IMG/VR virus record: IMGVR_UViG_3300022221_000028
Coordinates: 1 to 22,842 of that record
DNA from: a virus
Direction: 5' to 3' (one strand)
Length of the DNA: 22,842 bases
Shown: positions 1 to 6,871 of the stretch, piece by piece
Numbering within the stretch: position 1 is the stretch's first letter
Layout: each line of letters begins with the position of its first letter
Translations under genes and position numbers: made by a program
The notes under the pieces: generated by a model
Seen by the model: only the letters and a program-made list of their open reading frames with translations
Database searches by the model: none
What the model was told of the DNA's origin: nothing

Positions 1-965
1 ATCGTATCGGTATCTGATGCTTGTCCAACATCAACGCCATCTTCATTAACGTCCGATGAAGATTTTTTGAAATAACTTTCTTTCAAAGTTTTAAGTTCAG
101 TTTTGAATTGATCTTCATCTACATATTTCACAGATTCAGCAAGACCTTTAAATTTTTCCTTTTGAGATTCTGCAAGACCTTCAGATGCATCACTAATTAA
201 ACTTTCTTTAGTTGATTCCACAATTTTTGATGTCAATTCAACCGATTTATTAATTTCTTCATCCAGTTGTGATTGAAGATCATCGACGCGTTCTGCAAGA
301 CCTTCAACAACGTCATAACGTTCTTCCGGAATATGAACATAATGATCTTCAAATAGACCTTTTAAACCTTCCAGAAATTCTTCATTCATTTCAGATTTAA
401 TGCCTTGATCAATTGCCAGTTCATTTTCCTTAACCCATTCAGCAACAACGTAATCCAGATATTTATCAATATTTTCATTGATTTCTGTAGTTGCTTCTTC
501 GAGTTTTGCTTCATAAACTGTGTCGTATTGTTCTTTAATACCATCCAGCTTTTCTTTAACTTTTGTTGTTACAGCCGCTTCGAAAATAGTTTTCGCTTTA
601 TTTTGGAAGTCTTCAGATAGTGTTTCACCTTCAAACAATGCAGAAACGTCTTCCGAAACATCAACGGTATAATCAATTTCGATGTCCTTTACAGATTCAT
701 TTTTGTCGTCACCATCGTCATCGTCATCGTCATCTTCACCATCTTCTTTTTCAGAATCGGCTTTTCCGGCATCGTCATCGTCATCTTTCTTTTCAGCTTC
801 AACCATTAATTGAGCTTCTTCTTCTGTAACGATTCCGACAAGTTTGCCATCGTCAAATAATTCTTCGGCTTCATTGATAGTTAATTCGTGATCGCAAGAT
901 TCGCAAACATGCTTGTCCTCAATTAACGACATAACTGTTTCACATTCATTGCATTTATATTGCAT
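1..965 (-). CDS. 22: Prohead core scaffolding protein, gp22-like (3' end cut by window edge)
   Basis: Minus-strand frame open from ATG at 965 to the window edge (321 codons, no stop). The start follows a good GAGGAA ribosome site and a late promoter. Residues about 95 to 300 match T4 gp22, the scaffold that fills the prohead core and is later degraded by gp21. Shared features are a helical region with YLDYVVAEW and NELAIDQGIKSE, the segment GLFEDHYVHIPEERYDVV, and a late AESQKEKFKGL motif. Before this, residues 1-28 hold a zinc-ribbon-like pattern (C5-x2-C8-x12-C21-x2-C24), and residues about 59-90 form an Asp/Glu-rich linker with two poly-Asp runs. As I recall it, T4 gp22 has neither part. 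The major capsid gene 23 would be expected just beyond the left edge. Family assignment is strong; the role of the N-terminal addition is unknown. Confidence 0.9.
   Translation of the reverse strand, partial: MQYKCNECETVMSLIEDKHVCESCDHELTINEAEELFDDGKLVGIVTEEEAQLMVEAEKKDDDDDAGKADSEKEDGEDDDDDDDGDDKNESVKDIEIDYTVDVSEDVSALFEGETLSEDFQNKAKTIFEAAVTTKVKEKLDGIKEQYDTVYEAKLEEATTEINENIDKYLDYVVAEWVKENELAIDQGIKSEMNEEFLEGLKGLFEDHYVHIPEERYDVVEGLAERVDDLQSQLDEEINKSVELTSKIVESTKESLISDASEGLAESQKEKFKGLAESVKYVDEDQFKTELKTLKESYFKKSSSDVNEDGVDVGQASDTDT
713..785. repeat. Hexamer microsatellites encoding the poly-Asp linker of gp22
   Basis: Two tracts of CATCGT repeats, about 3.7 units at 713-734 and 2.7 units at 770-785, encode runs of aspartate on the minus strand. 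Copy-number slippage would change linker length in frame (two residues per unit). Confidence 0.6.
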
Positions 966-1005
966 TTGGTATTCCTCTTTTTTAGGATATTATTTTTATA
1001 TTAAA

Positions 1006-1013
1006 TATTTATA
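1006..1013 (-). promoter_or_regulatory. T4-type late promoter for gene 22
   Basis: A perfect TATAAATA octamer on the minus strand, the T4 late promoter core recognised by a gp55-type sigma factor. It lies 40 bases before the gene 22 ATG, leaving room for a leader of about 35 bases with a GAGGAA ribosome site. Confidence 0.75.
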
Positions 1014-1047
1014 AAAACGCGTTTTTTAAAATTGGTATTGTTTTTAA

Positions 1048-1326
1048 TTACTTATTATACAATTTAATTTTTTTCATTATTTCTTGAAAATCTGAACGGT
1101 TTTTAAATGATCCATCATTAATTTCATCAATATCAATGAATTTAAATTCGCCAACTTGAATCGATTTATTACGTCCGTGGAGTTTTGTTGTGTAGTATAG
1201 GCGTGAATTTCCATTACCATCTCTACCCTTTCCTGTAATTAAAATATTATCACCGACAGATAAACCACCATTTTTCGCCTTTTTCATTTTGACGCCTTCT
1301 GTGATAAATTCTTTATAAGTTTTCAT
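1048..1326 (-). CDS. Putative capsid-targeted internal protein (CTS leader), 92 aa
   Basis: The protein begins MKTYKEFITE-G, almost the capsid-targeting sequence of T4 internal proteins IPI, IPII and IPIII (MKTYQEFIAE-A), which the gp21 protease cuts after the Glu of an (I/L)-x-E site. Here I-T-E gives predicted cleavage after residue 10. The mature part is small, basic and Gly-rich at first, with no family I recognise. ATG at 1326 has an AAGGG site upstream and lies two bases after the gene 21 stop, between protease and scaffold genes, as expected for a prohead core component. What the mature protein does is unknown; packaging is inferred from the leader and position. Confidence 0.8.
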   Translation of the reverse strand: MKTYKEFITEGVKMKKAKNGGLSVGDNILITGKGRDGNGNSRLYYTTKLHGRNKSIQVGEFKFIDIDEINDGSFKNRSDFQEIMKKIKLYNK

Positions 1327-1328
1327 TA

Positions 1329-2213
1329 TTATATTTTCCCTTCGTAACCGATAGCTACATCGCCTTGGATTAATTCAGCATCATCCGCATATTTTTTGTT
1401 GACAATAACGATTGTCTTACCTTTATGTTTAATGCGAAAATGTGGTACTGGAGAAAATACAAAATCAATATCCTTTTTAGTGAATATAGATTCTAATGGT
1501 TTTCTCATATCAACAATGTTCTTACCCGATACGGTAGATGCAATTTTGCTTATTGTTGGATCGACACTACCTTCGAATATATTCTGGAATTGATTTAGAA
1601 ATTCAGCTTCGCCTATATTCTTAATAACCTGAATCTTACGTGCTTGTTTGTTGATTTGTTTTTTCATCCCTTCAAGGTGTTTTTCGACTAATATGCCGTT
1701 ATCCCACACCCATTCAGCACCTTCCATGATTCCATTAACAAATGCCGATGGAGCCGATGGATCAGCCACAACATCCACACATTTAATTTTAAAATCTGAC
1801 TGCACGACACCTTCATGCACCGTACCTAGTCCACGAGTAGACACACCCATCGACACATTGTCTTCCAATAGTCCACGAACAACATTACCCATTGGAGTAT
1901 TTAAAACTTTGGCTTTGCCGTACCAGTCATTACCCTGTTCCACTAGAGATGTTATTAAGTGACTTGCACGCTCTGGATTGACTACTGGTGAAGGAGGATG
2001 ATTTAATTCTCCCAATGCTCGACGCGTATCAACATATTCTTTAATATATTGTTCCATCTGCGAAGACAAAACTTTTTTTGGATATACGCGTTTGTTACGA
2101 TTACGAACTTCCGATTGCGCAAAAATACCCTCAATGAAATATTTCTTTTTTCCGCCAACTTCTTCGACAATCGCCTTTGTTGTTTCGGTTAATGTTTCTG
2201 TTATTAATAGCAT
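1329..2213 (-). CDS. 21: Prohead core protease, gp21-like, with C-terminal extension
   Basis: This is the serine protease that matures the prohead by cutting scaffold, core and capsid proteins at (I/L)-x-E sites. Visible family features are an N-terminal YFIEGIFAQSEVRNRNKRVYP segment split around residues 25-45, GELNHP with candidate catalytic His72, and MGVSTRG with candidate nucleophile Ser125, matching His85 and Ser140 of T4 gp21. The N-terminus MLLITE-T contains its own I-T-E site, consistent with self-processing. It is 294 residues against about 212 in T4; residues from about 205 form an extra domain with a beta-rich segment around FRIKHKGKTIVIVNKKYADD. ATG at 2213 has an AAGGAA ribosome site. 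The family call is secure; the extra domain is not identified. Confidence 0.92.
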   Translation of the reverse strand: MLLITETLTETTKAIVEEVGGKKKYFIEGIFAQSEVRNRNKRVYPKKVLSSQMEQYIKEYVDTRRALGELNHPPSPVVNPERASHLITSLVEQGNDWYGKAKVLNTPMGNVVRGLLEDNVSMGVSTRGLGTVHEGVVQSDFKIKCVDVVADPSAPSAFVNGIMEGAEWVWDNGILVEKHLEGMKKQINKQARKIQVIKNIGEAEFLNQFQNIFEGSVDPTISKIASTVSGKNIVDMRKPLESIFTKKDIDFVFSPVPHFRIKHKGKTIVIVNKKYADDAELIQGDVAIGYEGKI

Positions 2214-2226
2214 TTGTTATTATTCC

Positions 2227-2529
2227 TTATGCTTTATAGTTTATTAATTTATCGTATATTGTACCGGCGTGGGTTTTCCCTAATGTGGTTAACGCGCCTC
2301 GTGCATTGATATATTTTTTACCTATCAAATTCTGTTTAGCTGCATCCCATTGATCAGATGAAATTCCGGTATCCTTATTCGCTTCATGGAAACGGTAATT
2401 TGAAATTCCCGCATAACTGGATTTTAATCCCCTAGTCGCAATCATCACGATTTTTTCGTGATCTGAAAGTGCTTTGAATCCATCAGAAGTTGTTGAAGCT
2501 TCGATGATAAATTCCTTGTAAGTTTTCAT
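2227..2529 (-). CDS. Putative capsid-targeted protein with winged-helix-like body, 100 aa
   Basis: It begins MKTYKEFIIE-A, a near-perfect T4 capsid-targeting leader with predicted gp21 cleavage after residue 10 (I-I-E then A). The mature part has a layout I associate with small winged-helix proteins: helix (SDHEKIVMIATRGL), a GISSDQWDAAKQNLI recognition-like helix, then a wing-like KYINARGALTTLGK. This suggests a DNA-binding protein packaged in the head, but the fold is inferred by eye. The ATG at 2529 overlaps the stop of the upstream gene (ATGA), so translation is probably coupled. Confidence 0.75.
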   Translation of the reverse strand: MKTYKEFIIEASTTSDGFKALSDHEKIVMIATRGLKSSYAGISNYRFHEANKDTGISSDQWDAAKQNLIGKKYINARGALTTLGKTHAGTIYDKLINYKA

Positions 2530-2849
2530 GATGTTTTTAACCCTAGTAATGAACCACCCATATCACCTTGTGCTACGGATACTTTTCCATTTTTTCTATA
2601 TAAGAAATATTTCGCGGTTTTCGCTGCACCTTCTGGCGTTAATGAAATCTTCTCAGAGTTGTATTTTTTACTTACAGATTTCCTACCAACGATAAATGTT
2701 CTCCATTCACCTTTTCGCGAAGACATTACGAATTGCGCCCACATGTCAACCTTTTGTTTTGACTTTAATGAATCAAAAATTTTGTTGAAGTCATCCTGTG
2801 ACATACTAGGTACAGATTCATTCAAAACGAATTCGCGATAAGTTTTCAT
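2526..2849 (-). CDS. Putative capsid-targeted internal protein (CTS leader), 107 aa
   Basis: It begins MKTYREFVLNE-S, another variant of the T4 capsid-targeting leader, with L-N-E as the likely gp21 cleavage site after residue 11. The mature body is basic, with FIVGRKSVSKKYNSEKISL followed by a C-terminal VSVAQGDMGGSLLGL; I do not recognise a function. ATG at 2849 immediately follows the TAA of the upstream gene, with an AAGG-type site. It sits between the portal and protease genes with other leader-bearing genes, supporting a prohead core or cargo role. Confidence 0.75.
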   Translation of the reverse strand: MKTYREFVLNESVPSMSQDDFNKIFDSLKSKQKVDMWAQFVMSSRKGEWRTFIVGRKSVSKKYNSEKISLTPEGAAKTAKYFLYRKNGKVSVAQGDMGGSLLGLKTS

Positions 2850-3179
2850 TTATAAACCTTGACCTTTACGCTTCTTCAATGCTTTATTACGCAATTTAGT
2901 CGTTTTACGCGCAGCACCTGCACCTTTGGCTTTTTTAGTTTTCGATGCTTTACGATGTGCAATCTTAATTGCTAATTTTTCGGATGCAGCTTGAACGACA
3001 CATTTTGTACCATCCCATTTCTTGCCGGGTCCACAAACAACCTTCTTACGCCTTGCACCTTTGGCATTAACTTTCACTACCAGTTTGCGTTCCGTGATGA
3101 CATCAGATGCCTTCTGCTTTAAAATATTCTTAATATCTTCTTTCAGTTGAGATGGACTTTTAAAATTGAATGTTTTCAC
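2850..3179 (-). CDS. Basic prohead core / internal protein, 109 aa, GTG start
   Basis: Very basic protein: the C-terminal half is rich in Lys, Arg and Ala (AHRKASKTKKAKGAGAARK), which would suit DNA binding or charge neutralisation inside the head. A short CGPGKKWDGTKC loop holds two cysteines near residues 49-60. The N-terminus MKTFNF is leader-like, and SDVITE-R at about residues 25-31 offers an I-T-E cleavage site, so the first 30 residues may be a propeptide. Start is GTG at 3179 with AAAGG upstream, overlapping the previous gene by 20 bases. Position fits the T4 gene 67/68 region, but I see no clear match to either protein. Confidence 0.7.
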   Translation of the reverse strand: MKTFNFKSPSQLKEDIKNILKQKASDVITERKLVVKVNAKGARRKKVVCGPGKKWDGTKCVVQAASEKLAIKIAHRKASKTKKAKGAGAARKTTKLRNKALKKRKGQGL

Positions 3180-3570
3180 TCATGTACCTTTTTATTTTTG
3201 CTTTTTGACATAGTTTCTTAAATTCATCAAAATTCGTATTGTTGAATATCTGAATTGTACTAAGAATGTCTTCTAACGATAATGTTCCCAAATACGTGAT
3301 CAATTTAGAAGCATCATTCTCGGTTATTAAAATTGTTCTATCAGTAAATTCATATTCTGCTGAAATATTTATATTTTTAAGAAAGTCGTAAAATTGCTTA
3401 TGCCGCAAATCCTTGGTTTTGACTTGCGCAAATCCCTTTCCTGTTCTAACCACAAATGAGTTATCCATTTCTTGAACGAGGCTAGATACAATACCATCCG
3501 CCTTATCAGGTAGATCGACATCGTATCGTTTTGAGTTTAGGATTTTGACCTTATCTCCCGGCTTGAACAT
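3160..3570 (-). CDS. Hypothetical protein with KOW/SH3-like N-terminus, 136 aa
   Basis: The opening MFKPGDKVKILNSKRYDVD and following FVVRTGKGFAQVKTKDLRH read like a small SH3/KOW-type beta barrel (about residues 1-55). The C-terminal half is helical with no motif I know. ATG at 3570 directly follows the upstream stop and has only a weak ribosome site. It lies in the row of small genes between portal and protease, so a prohead-related role is possible but unproven. A late promoter octamer lies inside it. Confidence 0.6.
   Translation of the reverse strand: MFKPGDKVKILNSKRYDVDLPDKADGIVSSLVQEMDNSFVVRTGKGFAQVKTKDLRHKQFYDFLKNINISAEYEFTDRTILITENDASKLITYLGTLSLEDILSTIQIFNNTNFDEFKKLCQKAKIKRYMSENIQF
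3366..3373 (-). promoter_or_regulatory. Possible internal late promoter before the core-protein/protease group
   Basis: A perfect TATAAATA on the minus strand inside the preceding gene, 186 bases before the GTG of the 2850-3179 gene. It could boost core protein, CTS protein and protease expression. Chance occurrence in AT-rich coding DNA cannot be excluded. Confidence 0.4.
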
Positions 3571-3777
3571 TTATTTCTTATTATCCGGTTTTAATAAATT
3601 CTGCGCCATAGCCTGTTTTTTATATGCTAATGCCGCTCCAACTTTATTGAACAATGATGTTGATATAAATTCTTTAAAACCAGCTACACTGAAATTTTCA
3701 GATTCTGATAACTTTTTGATTTCATCTTTTTTCATTTTCTGTTTTTTCTTACCTTTGACTGTGAATATATTTTTCAT
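3571..3777 (-). CDS. Small basic protein, possible gp67-like prohead core protein, 68 aa
   Basis: I place the start at ATG 3777, which overlaps the upstream stop (ATGA); ATG at 3783 is an alternative. The N-terminus is very Lys-rich. The C-terminus, FISTSLFNKVGAALAYKKQAM followed by AQNLL, resembles the helical end of T4 gp67-type core proteins (helix with a KK-x-A-x-(A/N)-x-L pattern), and the gene lies where T4 has 67 and 68. This is a weak similarity by eye. Overlaps suggest translational coupling with both neighbours. Confidence 0.5.
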   Translation of the reverse strand: MKNIFTVKGKKKQKMKKDEIKKLSESENFSVAGFKEFISTSLFNKVGAALAYKKQAMAQNLLKPDNKK

Positions 3778-4091
3778 TCCCATGGACCCCAATGTTCATA
3801 TTTGTTGAGCATTTTTCTGGTTTCTTTTGACGAATAACGTTTCTGTTTTTTGTGGTCTATCTTACCTATCGAATAATACAATTCTTTTGGTACAACCAAT
3901 TTTCGATCATTAGAATAATCCAAAACATTACCTTTTTTGTCTTCCACCCATGCATGACCATATACGACCCCTTCCAATTTCCCTTGACCAGTAACAAATC
4001 CATGTATTAGTGTTAAGGATATCTTCTCTCCTAGAAAATCTGATTCTATAATGAGTCGAGCCGCTGCTTCGTAACAATCACCCTGTGGCAT
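3774..4091 (-). CDS. Small transglutaminase/papain-like protein, 105 aa
   Basis: A compact protein with an arrangement typical of the transglutaminase-like (papain-fold) superfamily: Cys6 at the start of a helix (GDCYEAAARLI), then YGHAWVE with His46, then VLDYS with Asp58. Order and spacing fit a Cys-His-Asp triad, though in a shorter form than most family members. The C-terminus ends in HWGPWE. ATG at 4091 shares bases with the upstream stop (TAATG). It could be a peptidase, a crosslinking enzyme or an inactive relative; no substrate can be deduced. Its place between portal and protease suggests late expression and perhaps a head-related role. Confidence 0.65.
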   Translation of the reverse strand: MPQGDCYEAAARLIIESDFLGEKISLTLIHGFVTGQGKLEGVVYGHAWVEDKKGNVLDYSNDRKLVVPKELYYSIGKIDHKKQKRYSSKETRKMLNKYEHWGPWE

Positions 4092-4288
4092 TATTGCGCA
4101 TCATAATATGTCTTAGAAAGTTCACCGCGATTGGCAATGGCCTTCCCTGATAAATCTTCACCGGCAACTCTCACACCAACATACACTTGAGAACCATCTG
4201 AATTAGTTCGGATACCTAATACACCACCATAAGTCGTTAATGTGTTATCGTATTCCCAATTTGTTCCTGTAATTAAAACCCATGCCAT
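4091..4288 (-). CDS. Hypothetical small protein MAWVLITG..., 65 aa
   Basis: I choose ATG at 4288 (MAWVLITGTNWEYDN), with an AGGTGG site about 8-10 bases upstream, over a GTG at 4300 that would be too close to that site. The sequence looks beta-rich with Gly and aromatic residues and no membrane segment. I know no function. A late-promoter-like AATAAATA (one mismatch) lies at 4308-4315. It is coupled to the next gene through TAATG. Confidence 0.55.
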   Translation of the reverse strand: MAWVLITGTNWEYDNTLTTYGGVLGIRTNSDGSQVYVGVRVAGEDLSGKAIANRGELSKTYYDAQ

Positions 4289-4310
4289 TATTCCATCCAC
4301 CTATCCATAT

Positions 4311-4583
4311 TTATTTGGTTAATACATTCATTTGATTTTGATATCGTTCGAGTAGTGCTGCATCCAATGCAGTTCCTTCGCCACTCTGAATTTTAAATTG
4401 AAGAGAGAAAATTTTATCTTCCAGATCAGATATACGATTAGCATCGATCTTTTTTTCGAGTTGTTTCAATTCACCGGCATGTGCGTACCGATTATCAATA
4501 ACTGCAAAACCGGCATAAGACATTCCCACTATTGTGAATATTCCGATCAATGTTGTAATTTTTGTGTTAAGCGAAAACGGCAT
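4311..4583 (-). CDS. Small membrane-anchored coiled-coil protein, 90 aa
   Basis: A single hydrophobic segment at about residues 10-29 (TTLIGIFTIVGMSYAGFAVI) is followed by a charged helical region, residues about 36-70, likely a coiled coil. The layout is that of a single-pass membrane protein with an exposed coiled coil. The start codon shares bases with the portal stop (TAATG), so it is made along with the portal. Role unknown; it might help place the initiator complex at the membrane, but nothing in the sequence proves that. Confidence 0.6.
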   Translation of the reverse strand: MPFSLNTKITTLIGIFTIVGMSYAGFAVIDNRYAHAGELKQLEKKIDANRISDLEDKIFSLQFKIQSGEGTALDAALLERYQNQMNVLTK

Positions 4584-6217
4584 TACTCTTCATCCTTTTT
4601 TTCAGGTTTTTCCTTTTCTTCAGGTTCTGGCTCTTCCTCTTCCTCTTCAGGTTCTCCTTCTTCGCCACCCATTCCTAATTGAGCCATTGCTACATCATTT
4701 GGATCAAGATCAGCAATTTCACCTGCTTTCTTTTCTTTCTCCATCTGTTTCTTTTCTTCTGCAATTTCAAGTTCGGTTTGATTTAGAATGCGCTTTTGAA
4801 CGAATTGAAGACTGAAGTATTTACCAACATAATTATCAATTTCACCCAATTGTTCTAACTGACCACTGAGTAATTCTGTGTCTTTTAATTTCTCGAAGTG
4901 TAAATCTTGATTGAATCGGAAAGTGATCTTTTCCCTCAATTCTTTCCAGTCTTCCAGCGTAACAATATTCTTTAGTATCAATTGAGTCTTCAATAAATCC
5001 ATAAACATGAAAGCAAAGCGTTTTCTCAACTTGCCTATGAATTTAGCGAATTTAACTTCATCACGACTAATTTCCGCTTGTCTACCAGCATTAAATTGTG
5101 ATTCTTGTTCGAGACGTGATAGTGGTATATGAAGTGCTTTATATAATTTGCGTCTGAAATAATCTAAATCTTCAATGTCACCTAGATTTTGACCGCCGGG
5201 TAATGTCTCAACTTCTGTACCCTTTGAACCTTCTCTTCGTGGTAACCAGATATCTTCCAACATACTCATTTGATGAGATGCATCTTTCACATTACCGGAT
5301 TGAGAATCGTAGACCATTTTATTTTTGTATTTGCTAATGATCGCATTCATATATGCTTCGGCGTTTGTTTTCGGAAGCGTTCCAACATCCACATAGAATA
5401 TTCTTCTTTCTGGTGCACGCGATAAACGATATATGACAATTGAGTCTTCAATTAACGATAGCTGATTCCATGGCTTTACCGCTGAATCAAGAAATGATAA
5501 TATGACACTATTACCTTGTGAGTCTTCATCAATAATTCCCGAATTACAATATGTGATCGATTCCTTGGGAATTTTAATCATTTCCTTTTGTGGACTTTGG
5601 TGGCCAACTACATCAAATCGTGGATTATCATATAGAAAATATTCATCTATACCTGTGATAATTTCGACACCCTTATCATTCGGTTCAGTTTTGTATTCGC
5701 GAACCTTTTTAATGAATCTAGGGTCAATTTGACGCAATTCCTGAATACCATTTTTGGTCTTATTTTCATCAACTATAACGTGATAAAATAATCGCCCATC
5801 AACGTACCACTCACGAAATATTTTGTCACCGTACGCATTGAAATCTAGAAGGCGAAGAATATTTTCAAATTCATCCTGAATTTTATCTTTGAATTTATCT
5901 GAGTATTCAACTTCGTCAAGAACAATTTCAACAGGACTTCCCTGATCCTCAAATGACATGGCTTCATTAACGATTTCATCGATTGAAGTTTCAATCTCTG
6001 AATGTAATGACATCTTACGATATTTTTCGATTAATTCTTTTTCGTTATTGTAACCGAAACCAAAATTGACACCGTATGTGAACGTACCACCGGAATTGAG
6101 CGCACTATCAATTTTGATAGCGGCATCTTGATCTGTCGGATGAACGAACGATTGATTTTTTGCTAAATCTTCGTCATTCTTCCTAGATATTTTAAAACCA
6201 AAAAATTCAACAGCCAT
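4583..6217 (-). CDS. 20: Portal vertex protein, gp20-like
   Basis: This 544-residue protein matches the T4 portal (524 aa), the dodecameric ring at the head vertex through which DNA is pumped. Family segments include RRIFYVDVGTLPKTNAEAYM, KNKMVYDSQSGNVKDASHQM, SMLEDIWLPRREG, EVETLPGGQNLGDIEDLDYF and RDEVKFAKFIGKLRKRF, in the T4 order. The C-terminal 25 or so residues are a Glu/Pro/Lys tail. ATG at 6217 lacks a clear ribosome site. A perfect late promoter lies 30 bases before it. Gene order 19-20-(small genes)-21 matches T4, with more small genes than the two (67, 68) of T4. Confidence 0.95.
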   Translation of the reverse strand: MAVEFFGFKISRKNDEDLAKNQSFVHPTDQDAAIKIDSALNSGGTFTYGVNFGFGYNNEKELIEKYRKMSLHSEIETSIDEIVNEAMSFEDQGSPVEIVLDEVEYSDKFKDKIQDEFENILRLLDFNAYGDKIFREWYVDGRLFYHVIVDENKTKNGIQELRQIDPRFIKKVREYKTEPNDKGVEIITGIDEYFLYDNPRFDVVGHQSPQKEMIKIPKESITYCNSGIIDEDSQGNSVILSFLDSAVKPWNQLSLIEDSIVIYRLSRAPERRIFYVDVGTLPKTNAEAYMNAIISKYKNKMVYDSQSGNVKDASHQMSMLEDIWLPRREGSKGTEVETLPGGQNLGDIEDLDYFRRKLYKALHIPLSRLEQESQFNAGRQAEISRDEVKFAKFIGKLRKRFAFMFMDLLKTQLILKNIVTLEDWKELREKITFRFNQDLHFEKLKDTELLSGQLEQLGEIDNYVGKYFSLQFVQKRILNQTELEIAEEKKQMEKEKKAGEIADLDPNDVAMAQLGMGGEEGEPEEEEEEPEPEEKEKPEKKDEE

Positions 6218-6247
6218 TTATTTATTATTGTTTATATAAGTATTTAA

Positions 6248-6255
6248 TATTTATA
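6248..6255 (-). promoter_or_regulatory. T4-type late promoter for gene 20
   Basis: Perfect TATAAATA on the minus strand, 30 bases before the gene 20 ATG, in an intergenic region after the gene 19 hairpin. A one-mismatch TATAAACA at 6229-6236 is closer to the start. Confidence 0.7.
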
Positions 6256-6327
6256 CATAAAGAAATATTGCACAATTGGGATTAATGCATTAATATTAAT
6301 AAATAATGTGTTCGATCTGAAATGAAA

Positions 6328-6357
6328 TGTGCGCCTCTTTTAATGTTGAGGCGCACA
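6328..6357 (-). terminator. Hairpin terminator after gene 19
   Basis: A perfect 10-bp GC-rich stem (TGTGCGCCTC with GAGGCGCACA) around a 10-base loop, ten bases after the gene 19 stop. It is the strongest hairpin I found in the window. The downstream minus-strand sequence is only moderately T-rich, so it may act as a terminator or a 3'-end stabiliser. It separates gene 19 from the gene 20 late promoter. Confidence 0.7.
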
Positions 6358-6366
6358 ATAGTGTGA

Positions 6367-6855
6367 TTAAACTCGTGTCCAATAATCGTATGCGATGGTT
6401 ACCGTGAATTCGGAAACCGTATCATTTGACTCGAATGACACTTCCACCGGAGATACTTCAGTAGGAAATGCGCCTACTAATTGATATTCCGCGATGATTT
6501 TGTTATCGACACCTAATTGCATGATTTGTCCATCTTCTTTTGATGCTTCGACCGATGGAGAACCAATATTTGCAATTTCGTGGTTAATACGCTGCATCCA
6601 GTCATCGAAGTAATTCTTGAGATTGAAGGTATCATCATTCATGATTGTGATGGTCCATTCAGGATAGATTCGATCACCGGGAACTTTTATCTTACGTCCC
6701 ATGTACGGAACTTCAATAACACCCAATGTTGAAGGTGGAAGCTGTGCAGCTTTACACATAAATTCCAGTTGTCGATCCGCACCGAAACCTTGAACTTTGA
6801 ATAAAGTCGGTTTCGCAAGGTGAGTAAAACTACCTTTAAAATCTGTTATGTTCAA
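6367..6855 (-). CDS. 19: Tail tube protein, gp19-like (TTG start)
   Basis: 162 residues, the size of T4 gp19 (163 aa), the subunit of the inner tail tube. Matching features are KPTLFKVQGFG near the start, CKAAQLPPSTLGVIEVPYMG then RKIKVPGDRIYPEWTITIMND, and a C-terminal FTVTIAYDYW. The only start that keeps the conserved N-terminus is TTG at 6855; no in-frame ATG lies upstream and the next Met is near residue 34. A GGGAGT ribosome site sits at suitable distance. The gene follows the sheath gene closely and ends just before a strong hairpin. Confidence 0.93.
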   Translation of the reverse strand: MNITDFKGSFTHLAKPTLFKVQGFGADRQLEFMCKAAQLPPSTLGVIEVPYMGRKIKVPGDRIYPEWTITIMNDDTFNLKNYFDDWMQRINHEIANIGSPSVEASKEDGQIMQLGVDNKIIAEYQLVGAFPTEVSPVEVSFESNDTVSEFTVTIAYDYWTRV

Positions 6856-6871
6856 TTTATTTTACTCCCTA

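Noticed and set aside
405-829. Plus-strand frames of 69-71 codons over the left end
   Set aside because: They lie opposite gene 22 and have the skewed His/Arg/Leu or Phe composition of shadows of acidic coding repeats.
4308-4315. AATAAATA before the gene at 4288 as a late promoter
   Set aside because: One mismatch at the first base and overlaps the end of the upstream gene; kept only as a remark.
4398-4815. Plus-strand frames opposite the end of gene 20
   Set aside because: Ser/Pro/Leu-rich shadow of the Glu/Pro tail of the portal protein; no ribosome site or promoter.
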